64,000 nucleotides of DNA from a bacterium (GCA_016124935.1 WGMS01000007.1:1-64000), one strand, 5' to 3'. Counted from the stretch's first letter, positions 44,811 to 54,396 are shown. Translations and numbers: made by a program. Notes: generated from the letters alone by a model not told the origin.

Positions 44811-44845
44811 AAGCCGGTCGCCATTTTTGCGACCGGCTTCTTTTT
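44811..44845 (+). terminator. rho-independent terminator
   Basis: AAGCCGGTCGC (44811-44821) pairs perfectly with GCGACCGGCTT (44829-44839), with a 7-base loop and CTTTTT after it. It ends the kinase-glycosyltransferase transcript. Confidence 0.9.
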
Positions 44846-44865
44846 AGAGTCTTTTATTGAGAACT

Positions 44866-45528
44866 TCAGGAAGCGGCTGCGGCTTCTTCCTTGGCCTCTT
44901 CGGAGGCGCCTTCTTCGGAATGAGAATCTTCGGCGGCTTCTTCCGAAGCGACGCTGGCGGCTGCACCGGCACCGGCGGCAACTCTGGGAGCCATGGCTCT
45001 GGCGACCACGCCTTCGGGCGGGTTGAGAATTCTTATCTTCTCTTCGTCGACATTCAGGTCCTGGAAGTGGATCATATCGTCCGCTTCTTTGAGCTTGGAA
45101 AGATCGCCTTCTATGAAATCGGGGATATCGCCGGGGAAACACTCTACGTCAGCTGTCAGGGAGACTTCCATGAGCTGGGCGCCTTTGACGACAGCCGGAG
45201 CGGTGCCTTTCAGTTTGATCGGTACGCTCACGGTCAGCTTTCTGTCCAGTTTTATTTTGTAGAACTCGACATTGAGAACCTGACCGGTAGTGGCTTTGCG
45301 CTGTACTTTACGGATGATTACGCTGACTTTCTTGCCGTCTTCGTAATTGAGGTCCACCAGGTGGGAAAAGGCGGCCGCAGGCAGTCTTGAGAATTCTTTG
45401 GCGCAGAACTGCAGATTGACGGAGTCGAATTGAGGACCATAGATGGTGCCGGGCACCATGCCTTCTCTCCGCAGTTGATTAGGAGTTTTCTCTTCTCTTG
45501 TGGCGACGCTTAATGAGTATTTATCCAT
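44866..45528 (-). CDS. rplY: 50S ribosomal protein L25, CTC form
   Basis: The 220-residue protein has the L25 5S-rRNA-binding N-domain (about 1-90) and the longer CTC C-terminal domain ('IPDFIEGDLSKLKEADDMIHFQDL'). A 45-residue Ala/Glu-rich acidic tail follows, longer than usual. The gene lies 68 bases downstream of tRNA-Gln on the same strand with no terminator between, so both may share the tRNA promoter. Confidence 0.95.
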   Translation of the reverse strand: MDKYSLSVATREEKTPNQLRREGMVPGTIYGPQFDSVNLQFCAKEFSRLPAAAFSHLVDLNYEDGKKVSVIIRKVQRKATTGQVLNVEFYKIKLDRKLTVSVPIKLKGTAPAVVKGAQLMEVSLTADVECFPGDIPDFIEGDLSKLKEADDMIHFQDLNVDEEKIRILNPPEGVVARAMAPRVAAGAGAAASVASEEAAEDSHSEEGASEEAKEEAAAAS

Positions 45529-45596
45529 TGACCTTAATCCATCTGTATCTGTCTGTTCGCAGTCTTCTGTCGCCAGGGGCTACTGGAAGAAAGACG

Positions 45597-45668
45597 CTGG
45601 GGCGAAAGGATTCGAACCTCTGAATGCCTGGACCAAAACCAGGTGCCTTACCACTTGGCGACGCCCCA
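45597..45668 (-). tRNA. tRNA-Gln (TTG)
   Basis: The 72-base cloverleaf has a 7-bp acceptor stem (TGGGGCG/CGCCCCA), an anticodon loop reading TTTTGGT with anticodon TTG, and T-arm GGTTCGAATCC. CCA is not encoded. A good promoter lies 20 bases upstream. Confidence 0.95.
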
Positions 45669-45687
45669 ATATACCGTGCAATGCTGC

Positions 45688-45717
45688 ATTCTATTGAATC
45701 AATCGGGTCGGTGTCAA
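45688..45717 (-). promoter_or_regulatory. promoter of tRNA-Gln and probably rplY
   Basis: On the minus strand TTGACA (45712-45717) and TAGAAT (45688-45693) lie 18 bases apart, a near-consensus sigma-70 promoter. Confidence 0.7.
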
Positions 45718-45775
45718 CTTATCGAGGCGAGATATGAACCGTAGATGAAGCTGGATTTTAAAAATTAGAAACGGT

Positions 45776-47488
45776 TTACTTTATGGCGGATTTGAGCTGA
45801 CCGGCGGCATCTACCAGAGATCGGGCAAAATTGAGGGATTCCTGCTGGTCCGCTTCCCCGCTTGCCATCTGAGCGAGCGAATTGAGCCTTTCGCTTTCGT
45901 TCAAATTTGAGACTCTTATTATTGTCTCTTTCTTTGATTGTTCTTTACAGACCTGAACATGATTGTCCGCCACCGAGGCGATAATAGGATTGTGAGTGAT
46001 TGAAAGAATCTGGTGGGACCTTGCCAGGCGGGCGAGCTTCTCTCTGATGGCATGCAGGGTCTTGCCGCTCATGCCGGCATCGATCTCGTCGAAGACCACT
46101 GTGGCGACCTGGTCTTGTCTTGCGAAAATCGTTTTGAGAGCGAGCATTATTCTGGATAGCTCACCGCCCGAGGCGATTTTAGAAAGTGGCTTCGGCGGCG
46201 TGCCCACATTGGTTGAAATTGTGAACTCGACTCTATCCAGCCCTGTGGGACCAGGTGTATCCAGCTTTTCGAACTCTATTTTAAACACCGCTTTTTCCAT
46301 ACCCAGATCTTTGAGTTCGAGCATGATGGAAGCTTCTAATGATTTTGCCAGACTGGTTCTTTTTCTGGTCAGCTCTGCCGCCAAGGTCAGGGTTTTCTCT
46401 TTTGCTTCGGCCAGTTTTTTTTCCAGGGCGCTTAGCTCTTCGGTGGCGTTTTCTAGATGCTCTATCTCTCGGGCAAGACTATCGCGTAGCTCTATAGCGT
46501 TCTTGAGCTCCGGACCGTATTTCCGTTTAATTGAAGCCAGAATCGCCAGGCGCTCTTCGACCCTCTCCAGGGTTTCGGGATCAGCGTCGATACCGTCGCC
46601 GTAGCGGCGCAGTTGCTGGCAGGCTTCTTCGGCGGTGGCGAGGCTGGTCTGAACCAGCTCCCTGACACCTTCTAGACCGGAGTCGAAGCTTACCAGGGAA
46701 TCGACCATGGATAGAGTGGACTGCAGTTTCTCTAGAACACATGTGGACTGACCGCGGCCTCGGTCATCGAAAGAGCCGCTCAGGTTGTTTATGGATTCTT
46801 GAATGGATTCTTCTATCTCTTTTACGTTGGAGAGTAGGTTGCGTGTCTCTATCAGCTCTTCATCTTCAGTGACCGAATCTAATGACGCTTCTTCGAGCTC
46901 ATTGAATTGAAACCGAGCAAAATCGAGTCTTCTTTCTCTTTCGTCCTCGCTAATCTGCATGCCAGTAAGAGCGCTCTCCAGCTCTTTGAAGTTCTGATAG
47001 GCGGCTTTGAAGTTATTGAGAAGCTCTTGATGTTTCTTCTCGGCGATTCCATCGAGAAGACCGAGCTGGGTCGAGTTATTCATCAGGGTGCGAATCTCAT
47101 GCTGGGCATGGAAGGTTATGAGCAGGTTGCTCAGCTCCTTGAGCACGGAATGGTTGACAAGAATACCGTTGATTCTTGCCCTGGAACCGGATTTGGTTAT
47201 CTCTCGAGAAATTACCAGGTCCGGTTGTTCGCTGTCGGTAAGCTCTTGTTCTGCCAGCCATTTTTTTGTCGCTTCACCGGGTTGGATGGTGGCTTCTATG
47301 TATGCTTTTTCGCTGCCGTGTCGAATGTAGGAAGCGTTGGCTTTAGCACCAAGGACGATGCTGAGCGCGTCGAAGAGAATAGATTTGCCTGCGCCGGTTT
47401 CGCCGGTGAGGACGTTTAAGCCTTCCGTCCATTCGATATCTATGGACTTTATGATTACGAGGTTCTCGATGTGTATGCTTTTTAGCAT
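45776..47488 (-). CDS. recN: DNA repair protein RecN
   Basis: This SMC-like ATPase acts in double-strand-break repair. The 570 residues show Walker A 'LTGETGAGKSILFDALS' (about 28-44), an ABC signature 'IASGGELSRIMLALK' (about 445), Walker B 'VVFDEIDAGMSG' and 'HNPIIASVADNH'. Long coiled-coil arms fill the middle. It has an ATG at 47488. A TATACT hexamer lies about 60 bases upstream on the same strand without a strong -35. Confidence 0.97.
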   Translation of the reverse strand: MLKSIHIENLVIIKSIDIEWTEGLNVLTGETGAGKSILFDALSIVLGAKANASYIRHGSEKAYIEATIQPGEATKKWLAEQELTDSEQPDLVISREITKSGSRARINGILVNHSVLKELSNLLITFHAQHEIRTLMNNSTQLGLLDGIAEKKHQELLNNFKAAYQNFKELESALTGMQISEDERERRLDFARFQFNELEEASLDSVTEDEELIETRNLLSNVKEIEESIQESINNLSGSFDDRGRGQSTCVLEKLQSTLSMVDSLVSFDSGLEGVRELVQTSLATAEEACQQLRRYGDGIDADPETLERVEERLAILASIKRKYGPELKNAIELRDSLAREIEHLENATEELSALEKKLAEAKEKTLTLAAELTRKRTSLAKSLEASIMLELKDLGMEKAVFKIEFEKLDTPGPTGLDRVEFTISTNVGTPPKPLSKIASGGELSRIMLALKTIFARQDQVATVVFDEIDAGMSGKTLHAIREKLARLARSHQILSITHNPIIASVADNHVQVCKEQSKKETIIRVSNLNESERLNSLAQMASGEADQQESLNFARSLVDAAGQLKSAIK

Positions 47489-47630
47489 GTTCGTATATTC
47501 GTCCTGGTGGTGTTACTTCTGGTGCCCTCTGCTTGCACCAACAAGTATAATACCAGTCCCGAATTTTGGAACAGGTAAGCTCGGCCATTTTGAGCGTAAA
47601 GCTCAGTTGCGAGAATTTTTAAAGATAAAA

Positions 47631-48701
47631 TCAGCTCACAGGCGCAAGGGTCTGGATGCTTATATTGGCTGCGACTTGTTTAGCCACTTCGGTAAAGGCC
47701 CGGGCGACAGCGCTGTCGGGATCTGATGCCACCACTGGTTTTCCAGTGTCCCCACCTTCGCGAACTTTCGTATCGAGTGGAATCTCGCCCAGAAAAGGTA
47801 CGTCGTATTCTTCTGCCAGCTTTCTGCCGCCGCCGGTACCGAAGATATCGAATCTCTCTTCGGAGCCCGGAGGCTGGAAATAACTCATGTTTTCGACAAA
47901 GCCCAGCACGGGGACATTCATCTGCTTGAACATGGCGAGACCCTTGCGGCCATCTAGTAGAGCCACTTCTTGAGGAGTGGTGACGATCACGCCGCCGGAT
48001 ACGTCGGTGGCCTGGATCATGGTCAGTTGAGCGTCTCCGGTGCCCGGAGGCATGTCGACGATTAGATAGTCGAGCTCGCCCCAGTCCACATCGGTTAGGA
48101 ATTGTTTGATCGCTTTATCCAGCATGGGACCACGCCAGATGAGCGGGGTGTCTTTGGCCACGAAGAAAGCCATGGACATGCATTTGATTCCATAGTTTTC
48201 GGCCGGGATGATGCGATTCTCTTTGGCCTGGGGCTCGTAATCGTCGACACCAAGCATGAGAGGGCAATTGGGACCGGTGATGTCGGAGTCGAGGATGCCT
48301 ACCCGGGCGCCTAGGTTTTTCAGGGCGATAGCCAGGTTGATGGAGACTGTGGTTTTGCCAACTCCGCCTTTGCCGGATGTTACGGCGATAATATGTTTGA
48401 CACCTTCGACCTGCAGTTTGTCAGAATTTCGCTTTTGCCCGGGCACGGTGGCGTCGGTTTCAATCGCGACGGATTCGACACCCTCTATCGACATTACAGC
48501 TTGCCTGGCATCTCCCTCTATCTTCTCTTTCAGAGGACAGGCAGGCGTGGTCAGGGTTAGTTTGAAGGATACCTTCGAGCCATCGATTTTGATTGCGGAG
48601 ATCATGCCCAGGCTGACGATATCCTGGTTTAGATCGGGGTCCATCACCGTAGAAAGAGCTTTCTGGACCGACTTCTCTGAAAGTTTATTTGAGCCAAACA
48701 T
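47631..48701 (-). CDS. mrp: Mrp/NBP35 family Fe-S carrier ATPase with N-terminal MIP18 domain
   Basis: The 356-residue protein starts with a DUF59/MIP18 domain (about 1-85: 'DPDLNQDIVSLGMISAIKI', 'TTPACPLKEKIE'). A P-loop ATPase follows with the deviant Walker motif 'VTSGKGGVGKTTVSINLA' and 'IVDMPPGTGDAQLT'. The CxxC that carries the Fe-S cluster in many relatives is not clearly visible near the C-terminus, so the cluster role is inferred from family. A small stand-alone MIP18-domain gene ends the suf operon nearby. Confidence 0.92.
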   Translation of the reverse strand: MFGSNKLSEKSVQKALSTVMDPDLNQDIVSLGMISAIKIDGSKVSFKLTLTTPACPLKEKIEGDARQAVMSIEGVESVAIETDATVPGQKRNSDKLQVEGVKHIIAVTSGKGGVGKTTVSINLAIALKNLGARVGILDSDITGPNCPLMLGVDDYEPQAKENRIIPAENYGIKCMSMAFFVAKDTPLIWRGPMLDKAIKQFLTDVDWGELDYLIVDMPPGTGDAQLTMIQATDVSGGVIVTTPQEVALLDGRKGLAMFKQMNVPVLGFVENMSYFQPPGSEERFDIFGTGGGRKLAEEYDVPFLGEIPLDTKVREGGDTGKPVVASDPDSAVARAFTEVAKQVAANISIQTLAPVS

Positions 48702-48849
48702 AGTCTTCTTTTGTTTCCTGTCTTTGAAACGCGCTTGTGTCTATATGCAAGACGAATTAGATAGGATATCTGTTTTTACGTGAACTTGTCCGAGCCATAA
48801 TCAAAACTTCTGAATATTGCCCGAGAATCCGTCATATTTTTAACATCGC

Positions 48850-50967
48850 CTATCTTGCCAAGGGGGAAGAAGGATCCGGTTCCAGGTCGGTTTTTTTATA
48901 AATTTCAAAGATCTCGTCGTCACCGCCCACGGCCAGATTGGCTTTGATATCGGTATAGATTTTGAAACTGCTGTTTCGGGATGCCCACTGTCGGTAAGCT
49001 CTCTCCAGGGCTTCCGGGCTGACATCCTTCGATAGATGGATACTGAAAATCAAGAGTTTGGGAAGGTTGGAGAGGCTCTTTATGCCTTGATCGGTTAGCC
49101 TGGTGTTTGAAAGATAGAGTGACCGCATCTGTCTGTTTTCGGAGATCCATGAAGCGCTGCGGTCGCTTACGGGGATATCCATCAAGTTCAAAAATACCAG
49201 TTTCTTGAGGTTGTAGAGCGGCTGCAAGTCTTCTTCTTTCAGGGGGATATAGGCAAGGCTGAGGTATCTGAGTCTTGGCCAATTTTTAACCATGGTTTCA
49301 AGACCTTTTCGCGTTATTCCATAGCAGCGACTGATTCTGATGTCGTTCAGCCTGGTACAGGGTTTGAGCAAGTCTATGGCGCGATTGCCAACCTTTGTGT
49401 TGTCCAGGAGAATCTGGTTGAGAGTTTTGATCTTTGCAATTGGGACAAGAGCCTGGTCTCTTATTGGGGTGCCGACCAGATCCAGTATTTTCAGGTTTAG
49501 ATGCTTTAAATGCTCCAGGTCTTCATCTTTGATGTTTTTGCACGAGTTGAGCGAGAGGTAGGTCAGACCGTCGGCATTCTCCAGATATGAGAGACCGACA
49601 CCATCTATGGTGCTGGATTGCAGAACCAGTTCTTTTAGCGTTTTGATATGCGCCAGATGTTTATAGGCTTCCGGGGCGAGATCGGTGTCGGTAAGATCCA
49701 GATACTTGATTGGCAAGGTCTCAAGACTTCGAAGACCGCTCCCTCTTATTTTTGTGCCTTTCAGAATCAGGCTGTCGAAATTGAAATTGCCGTATTTTGT
49801 AGCAATTTCAGCCAGGTCCTCGTCCGTGATATTGTCTTTTGCAATAAGGCTGCGCTGTGTACTATCCAAATGACTGACGCGGTAGTCGCCGAAAGTAAAT
49901 TTTTCGGGCTCTTTTGGCTGCGGTGCGGGAGTCTTCGTTATAGATTCCAGTTTGTTTCTCTGTGTTTTGATTGTGAGAGAAGTGGCGAGAACGAGAACCA
50001 GAAACAGTGCTGCAATCGAGATAAATATGTCTCTGGTTTTGATTCTTTTCGATATGGGCTCGACGGATTCCTCTTTGATCTGTTCCGTGGCTTCGGGCTG
50101 CAGGCAACGGGCAAGATCGTTTTCAAGTTCTTGCATAGACTGCTGACGGCTTTCCGGATTTCTGGCGAGGGTTTTTGCCACCACCTTCTCAAGCGCCGGT
50201 GTGCAGTTTATATCTGGGGAGCTCTGGGAAAGTGATGGCGCTTCGCTGGAGGTCTTTTGCTGGAGAATAGTGATCGATTCTCCTGTGTGAAAAGGTGTTC
50301 TGCCGGTGAGCATCTTGAAGAGAATGCATCCAAGAGAATAAATATCCGACCTTTCGTCGCCGGCTTTACCAGAGGCTTGTTCCGGGCTCATATAAAGCGG
50401 TGTTCCGATAATAGAGCCCAGCCGGGTCAACCTTCCTGAGCTCTCGCCCTGGCTCTCTCTTCTGGCCAGACCGAAGTCGATTATAGTGGCATGGATTTTA
50501 TCCGGGTATCCGGAGATGATGATGTTGGCGGTTTTTAGATCGCGATGGATTATCCCGCGACTGTGGGCATGGCTCATGCCCCGGGCAATCTGGCTGGCTA
50601 TCTCTACCGCTAGCGCTTCCGGGAAGACCCCTTCTCTTTTGAGAATGTCGTCCAGGCTATCACCGTCTATATAGTCCATGACTATGTATGGAAAGTTCTT
50701 GGCGGTCAATCCAAAATCGAGAGTCCCCACGATATTAGTGTGGGATAGCTTGCTCGAGGTTTGAGCTTCTCGCTGGAATCTGATGAATGCCTGGTTGTCG
50801 TCGAAGGTCGACTGAAGCAGCTTGATCACCACCTTCTTGTCGAGGATGGTGTCCCGGGCTATGAATACCATGCCCATGCCTCCCTGGGAGAGAAATCGGT
50901 AGTCTTCGTAGCGGCTTCCCAGCGCTTTCTCCAGCTCGGTTATGTTGTGATCGCGATTCTTTTGCAA
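48850..50967 (-). CDS. membrane Ser/Thr kinase with external leucine-rich repeats
   Basis: The 705-residue product has an N-terminal kinase domain: glycine loop 'SQGGMGMVFIA' (about 27-37), 'HRDLKTANI' (about 145), 'IIDFGLARR' (about 165), and 'GTPLYMSPEQASG'. A single membrane helix follows at about 310-332. Outside lie about ten leucine-rich repeats (about 390-680), with units such as LKYLDLTDTDLAPEAYKHL and LKILDLVGTPIRDQALVPI. The start is a TTG at 50967 without a good ribosome site. This is a receptor-like layout with a non-PASTA ectodomain; the ligand is unknown. The nucleoside hydrolase gene is 12 bases upstream. Confidence 0.9.
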   Translation of the reverse strand: MQKNRDHNITELEKALGSRYEDYRFLSQGGMGMVFIARDTILDKKVVIKLLQSTFDDNQAFIRFQREAQTSSKLSHTNIVGTLDFGLTAKNFPYIVMDYIDGDSLDDILKREGVFPEALAVEIASQIARGMSHAHSRGIIHRDLKTANIIISGYPDKIHATIIDFGLARRESQGESSGRLTRLGSIIGTPLYMSPEQASGKAGDERSDIYSLGCILFKMLTGRTPFHTGESITILQQKTSSEAPSLSQSSPDINCTPALEKVVAKTLARNPESRQQSMQELENDLARCLQPEATEQIKEESVEPISKRIKTRDIFISIAALFLVLVLATSLTIKTQRNKLESITKTPAPQPKEPEKFTFGDYRVSHLDSTQRSLIAKDNITDEDLAEIATKYGNFNFDSLILKGTKIRGSGLRSLETLPIKYLDLTDTDLAPEAYKHLAHIKTLKELVLQSSTIDGVGLSYLENADGLTYLSLNSCKNIKDEDLEHLKHLNLKILDLVGTPIRDQALVPIAKIKTLNQILLDNTKVGNRAIDLLKPCTRLNDIRISRCYGITRKGLETMVKNWPRLRYLSLAYIPLKEEDLQPLYNLKKLVFLNLMDIPVSDRSASWISENRQMRSLYLSNTRLTDQGIKSLSNLPKLLIFSIHLSKDVSPEALERAYRQWASRNSSFKIYTDIKANLAVGGDDEIFEIYKKTDLEPDPSSPLAR

Positions 50968-50978
50968 GGTCGGGTCTG

Positions 50979-51905
50979 CTACTTGAGAGCGAATATCGAC
51001 AGAAGCAACTCTTCAAACTTTTCGCGCTGTAAATCTGCCGCCATCTTTACTTTTCTGCCACCAAACAGGGTTGTGTGGGTTTTGCCCATGCTCTTGCCCG
51101 AGACCGCCACGTCTATCTTTATATCTTTGAATTCGAACAGTTCCGGTCTAATCGCTGCTGCTGCCGTGATCGTATCCCAGAAAAAATACTCAAATCCTTT
51201 TACCAGGGACCAGAGCTTTGCCGCCAATTGCGACGCCTTTGAAGTGGGAGTCTGGTTGTCCAATCTATCTAGAAACTCTTTAGTTACCGGCAATCTATCG
51301 GTCAGATCGAGGGTGATTAGCTTTAGCGGGATTTTTGTACCGAGAATTTTTTTGAAGGCTTCGGGATCGGCGTATATGTTCCACTCAGAGCTGCCGTCAT
51401 GCCCTTCTTCTTCGACGTTGCCATCGACGTTTATAGCACCACCCATGATGATCATTTCGTCGACTTTCTCCGTCAGTTCCGGCTTCTCTTCGAATATCTT
51501 GGCGATATTTGTGAGGGGACCGGTGGTGACTACGGTGAACGGCACCCGTGAATTAGCCAGGCAGTCTCCGAAAACCACTTCGGTTCTCCTCGGGCGGCCG
51601 ACCTGATAGCGCTTCTTCAGGTAGTTCTCACCAAAAATTGGCAACTCGTTTATGATATGGCTTTCTCGACGCCAGTTTTCCGGAAATGGATTGGGCATTT
51701 CTTCCGGGCAGAGCGAGATTTCGGCTCCTTCCAGTTCCAGGAAAGTGGCTATTTTTACCATCGCTTCGAAGGCCAAATCCGAATAGCAATCACCGTTGGT
51801 TACACCTACGGCTTGCAGGTCCACATCCGGGGAGAGCCAAAGCAGCATGGCGCTCAACAAATCATCAACGTGTCCATCATGATCGTGCAGGACCGGTCTT
51901 GACAT
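50979..51905 (-). CDS. inosine-uridine-type nucleoside hydrolase
   Basis: The enzyme splits nucleosides to base and ribose. The 308-residue protein has the family's calcium-binding start 'LHDHDGHVDDLLSAMLL', a variant of DTDPGxDDA, then 'VVTTGPLTNIA' and 'IIMGGAINVDGNVE', with the conserved Asn/Glu in 'SEWNIYADPEA'. The extra His residues at the metal motif are unusual but the Asp positions are kept. It shares a strand with, and lies 12 bases upstream of, the kinase gene. Confidence 0.9.
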   Translation of the reverse strand: MSRPVLHDHDGHVDDLLSAMLLWLSPDVDLQAVGVTNGDCYSDLAFEAMVKIATFLELEGAEISLCPEEMPNPFPENWRRESHIINELPIFGENYLKKRYQVGRPRRTEVVFGDCLANSRVPFTVVTTGPLTNIAKIFEEKPELTEKVDEMIIMGGAINVDGNVEEEGHDGSSEWNIYADPEAFKKILGTKIPLKLITLDLTDRLPVTKEFLDRLDNQTPTSKASQLAAKLWSLVKGFEYFFWDTITAAAAIRPELFEFKDIKIDVAVSGKSMGKTHTTLFGGRKVKMAADLQREKFEELLLSIFALK

Positions 51906-52023
51906 ATAAAAGCTGTTCCCCTGGCAACTTGCCTGATTACAAAAGAGAGTTTACTAACTACACTTAAGAATTGCATTAGCAAGCAAGGACTGTTGTCACA
52001 TCTTTACCAGGTTTGTGGTGATA

Positions 52024-52335
52024 TCAGAGAATGCCGAGTTCCATCTGGGCATCTTCGCTGGCCATGGTTTTGGGGTCCCAGCGAGGGCTCCATACCAGCT
52101 CGACTTTCACCTCTTTGACCCAGGGCAGCTTCTTGACTGCCTGGTGGGCCTGGGCTTGAATCACGCCACCCAGGGGACAAGCCGGACTGGTCAGGGTCAT
52201 TTTCACGGTGACGTTGGACTGGTCTATCTCTATGCCATAGACCAGACCCAGATCGATGATGTTTACCTCGAGCTCCGGATCTTTCACTGTTCTGAGGTTC
52301 TCTCTAACGACGTCTTCTTGCAAGCTGGTCATCAT
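52024..52335 (-). CDS. sufT: SufT-like MIP18/DUF59 protein
   Basis: The 103-residue protein is a single DUF59 domain: 'LRTVKDPELEVNIIDLGLVYGIEI' and 'MTLTSPACPLGGVIQAQAHQAV'. Such proteins (SufT, PaaD-like) help mature Fe-S proteins. It is the last gene of the suf operon, overlapping sufU by 4 bases. Confidence 0.9.
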   Translation of the reverse strand: MMTSLQEDVVRENLRTVKDPELEVNIIDLGLVYGIEIDQSNVTVKMTLTSPACPLGGVIQAQAHQAVKKLPWVKEVKVELVWSPRWDPKTMASEDAQMELGIL

Positions 52336-52790
52336 TTTTTGACCCCTCCTTGTTCAACCTCTGCGCTTTCGAGCCCTTCGATCAATGTATTCCAGGGAAG
52401 GAGCGCACATTTAATTCGGACAGGATATTGTTTTACTCCCTGGAGGGCTTCGAGATCTTCCAACTCTTCAGGAAGCTCTATCTGGCTCTCTTTATTGAGC
52501 ATCATCGCCTTAAAAGTATCGATTATTTTTCGTGCTTCGGAAACAGGCAGTCCCATTATCGCTTCGGACATCATCGAACCGGACGCGGTGTTTATAGAAC
52601 AGCCGTGGGCTTCCATCTTGATGTCTTCTATCTTGCCGTCTTTGACTTTGAGATAGAGGGTGAGCTCATCGCCACATAGTGGGTTGACTCCTTCGGTACA
52701 GCAAGTAGCCTCGGCAATCTTTCCGTGATTGCGGGGGTTATGGTAGTGATCGAGGATGGTTTCTCTATAGAGGTCGTCTGCCAGATTCAT
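52332..52790 (-). CDS. sufU: Fe-S scaffold or sulfurtransferase partner SufU
   Basis: SufU receives persulfide sulfur from SufS. The 152-residue protein has 'HYHNPRNHG' (about 14-22), 'NPLCGDELTLYL' (Cys, Asp), 'HGCSINTASGSMMSEA' with a second Cys and a third Cys in 'IKCALLPWNTL', as in zinc-binding SufU. It overlaps sufS by 4 bases and sufT by 4, forming one tight operon. Confidence 0.95.
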   Translation of the reverse strand: MNLADDLYRETILDHYHNPRNHGKIAEATCCTEGVNPLCGDELTLYLKVKDGKIEDIKMEAHGCSINTASGSMMSEAIMGLPVSEARKIIDTFKAMMLNKESQIELPEELEDLEALQGVKQYPVRIKCALLPWNTLIEGLESAEVEQGGVKK

Positions 52791-54073
52791 ATTCCCAGAA
52801 CCTTATCCACTGTTTTCATAGATTCTACAAGGAAATCCACTTCTTCCCTGGTATTGTAAATATAGAAACTGGCTCGGGCTGTACCATGGATGCCCATGCT
52901 GGTCATGAGCGGCTGACAGCAGTGATGTCCTGCTCGCACGGCAATGCCGCTTTCGTTAAGGATCTGACCCAGATCGTGGGGATGAACTTCGCCATAGAGG
53001 AAGCTGATTACACCGCCTCTTCTCTCAAGCTCCTTTTCCCCCGGACCCAGGATTTTCATGCCGGGTAGGCTGTTCATGCGATGCATGGCATACTCGGTCA
53101 GTTCCAGTTCGTGCTGCCGGACATTCTCCATGCCGAGCTTCTCCAGATAATCGAAAGCCGCTCCCGATGCGATGACGTCGGCAACATTAGGGGTGCCGGC
53201 TTCGAATTTCCAGGGCAATTCGTTATAGCGGGTGCGATCTGTTTTGACGATGCTGATCATATCGCCGCCGTACTGGAAGGGGGGCATTTGATTGAGAATC
53301 GCTTCTCTGCCCCAGAGTACGCCAACGCCTGTCGGACCGAGCATCTTATGCATGGAGAAAACCAGAAAATCGCAGTCCAGCTCGCGGACTGAGGTGGGCA
53401 GATGGGCGACACCCTGGGCGCCGTCCACCAGAACCAGAGCACCTTGTTTGTGCGCCAGGGATATGATCTCGTTTAATGGCGTGATCGTGCCAAGCACATT
53501 GGACATCTGGGTAACGGCAACCAGTTTGGTTTTTTCGTTGATAGCCGCTTTCATTTCGTCCATGTCCAGTTCACCATCGGTGGTGAGACCGACAATCACC
53601 AGTTTCGCATTTTTGCGCTCGGCCAGAGCCTGCCATGGCACGAAGTTGCTGTGGTGTTCCATAATAGAGACGACGATTTCGTCCCCTGCGGCAATATTTG
53701 TGTCGCCCCAGCTATAGGCCACCAGATTGACCGCTTCGGTGGCATTGCGGGTGAAGATGATCTCCTTTTCCGAGGCTGCGTCTATGAACAATCTCGCCTT
53801 GTTTCTGACATTCTCGAACGCGTCGGTGGCTTCTTGCGATAGCGTATGGATGCCTCGGTGCACATTGGAGTTATAGTTGCGGTAATAATCTACTAAAGAG
53901 TCGATCACTGCCTGCGGTTTCTGGGATGTGGCGGCGTTGTCCAGGTAAACAAGTTTGTTTCCTTCTATGATCCGGTCTAGAACAGGAAAGTCTTTTCTGA
54001 GCTCGAGGCTGTCGAACATAGGTCTTATAGCTGATTTGCCGGTTTTCGTGTTCATTGTTGCTGTGTTCATCAT
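52787..54073 (-). CDS. sufS: cysteine desulfurase SufS
   Basis: A PLP enzyme that takes sulfur from cysteine for Fe-S assembly. The 428-residue protein has 'YLDNAATSQKPQAVIDSL', 'HRGIHTLSQEATDAFE', the PLP lysine in 'FLVFSMHKMLGPTGVGVLWG' (about 245), and the active Cys in 'AVRAGHHCCQPLM' near the C-terminus. The ATG at 54073 overlaps the stop of the Rieske gene (TAATG) and follows GAAGG. A longer upstream frame lies inside that gene. Confidence 0.96.
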   Translation of the reverse strand: MMNTATMNTKTGKSAIRPMFDSLELRKDFPVLDRIIEGNKLVYLDNAATSQKPQAVIDSLVDYYRNYNSNVHRGIHTLSQEATDAFENVRNKARLFIDAASEKEIIFTRNATEAVNLVAYSWGDTNIAAGDEIVVSIMEHHSNFVPWQALAERKNAKLVIVGLTTDGELDMDEMKAAINEKTKLVAVTQMSNVLGTITPLNEIISLAHKQGALVLVDGAQGVAHLPTSVRELDCDFLVFSMHKMLGPTGVGVLWGREAILNQMPPFQYGGDMISIVKTDRTRYNELPWKFEAGTPNVADVIASGAAFDYLEKLGMENVRQHELELTEYAMHRMNSLPGMKILGPGEKELERRGGVISFLYGEVHPHDLGQILNESGIAVRAGHHCCQPLMTSMGIHGTARASFYIYNTREEVDFLVESMKTVDKVLGI

Positions 54074-54393
54074 TAGCCTTCGCTGTCGCCTATCCAGATC
54101 TCTTCTCCGCGCAGCTCTACCCTGTAAACAGGAATCGGAAGCACTGCCGGGAGACATAGCGCTTTGCCAGTTTTTAGATCAAATCGCGCTCCATGTCTTG
54201 GGCATTCGATTTGATGGTCGGTCAATTCTCCTTCTCCGAGCGGGCCATCATCGTGACTGCAGAGGTCGGCGATGGCAAAGATCTCACCTTCCACATTGCA
54301 GATAGAGACGCTCTTTCCATCGACTTCGAAGACCCTCGATTGTCCCGGAGGAATCTCGGATATGGCGGCTACTTTCTGAAAGGTGACGGCCAT
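54073..54393 (-). CDS. Rieske-type [2Fe-2S] ferredoxin in the suf operon
   Basis: The 106-residue soluble protein has the two Rieske ligand pairs 'CSH' (about 45-47) and 'CPRH' (about 64-67), without a membrane anchor. It resembles the non-haem dioxygenase-type ferredoxins seen between sufD and sufS in other phyla. It could pass electrons in cluster assembly or sense cluster status. It overlaps sufS and lies 3 bases after sufD. Confidence 0.92.
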   Translation of the reverse strand: MAVTFQKVAAISEIPPGQSRVFEVDGKSVSICNVEGEIFAIADLCSHDDGPLGEGELTDHQIECPRHGARFDLKTGKALCLPAVLPIPVYRVELRGEEIWIGDSEG

Positions 54394-54396
54394 GAT

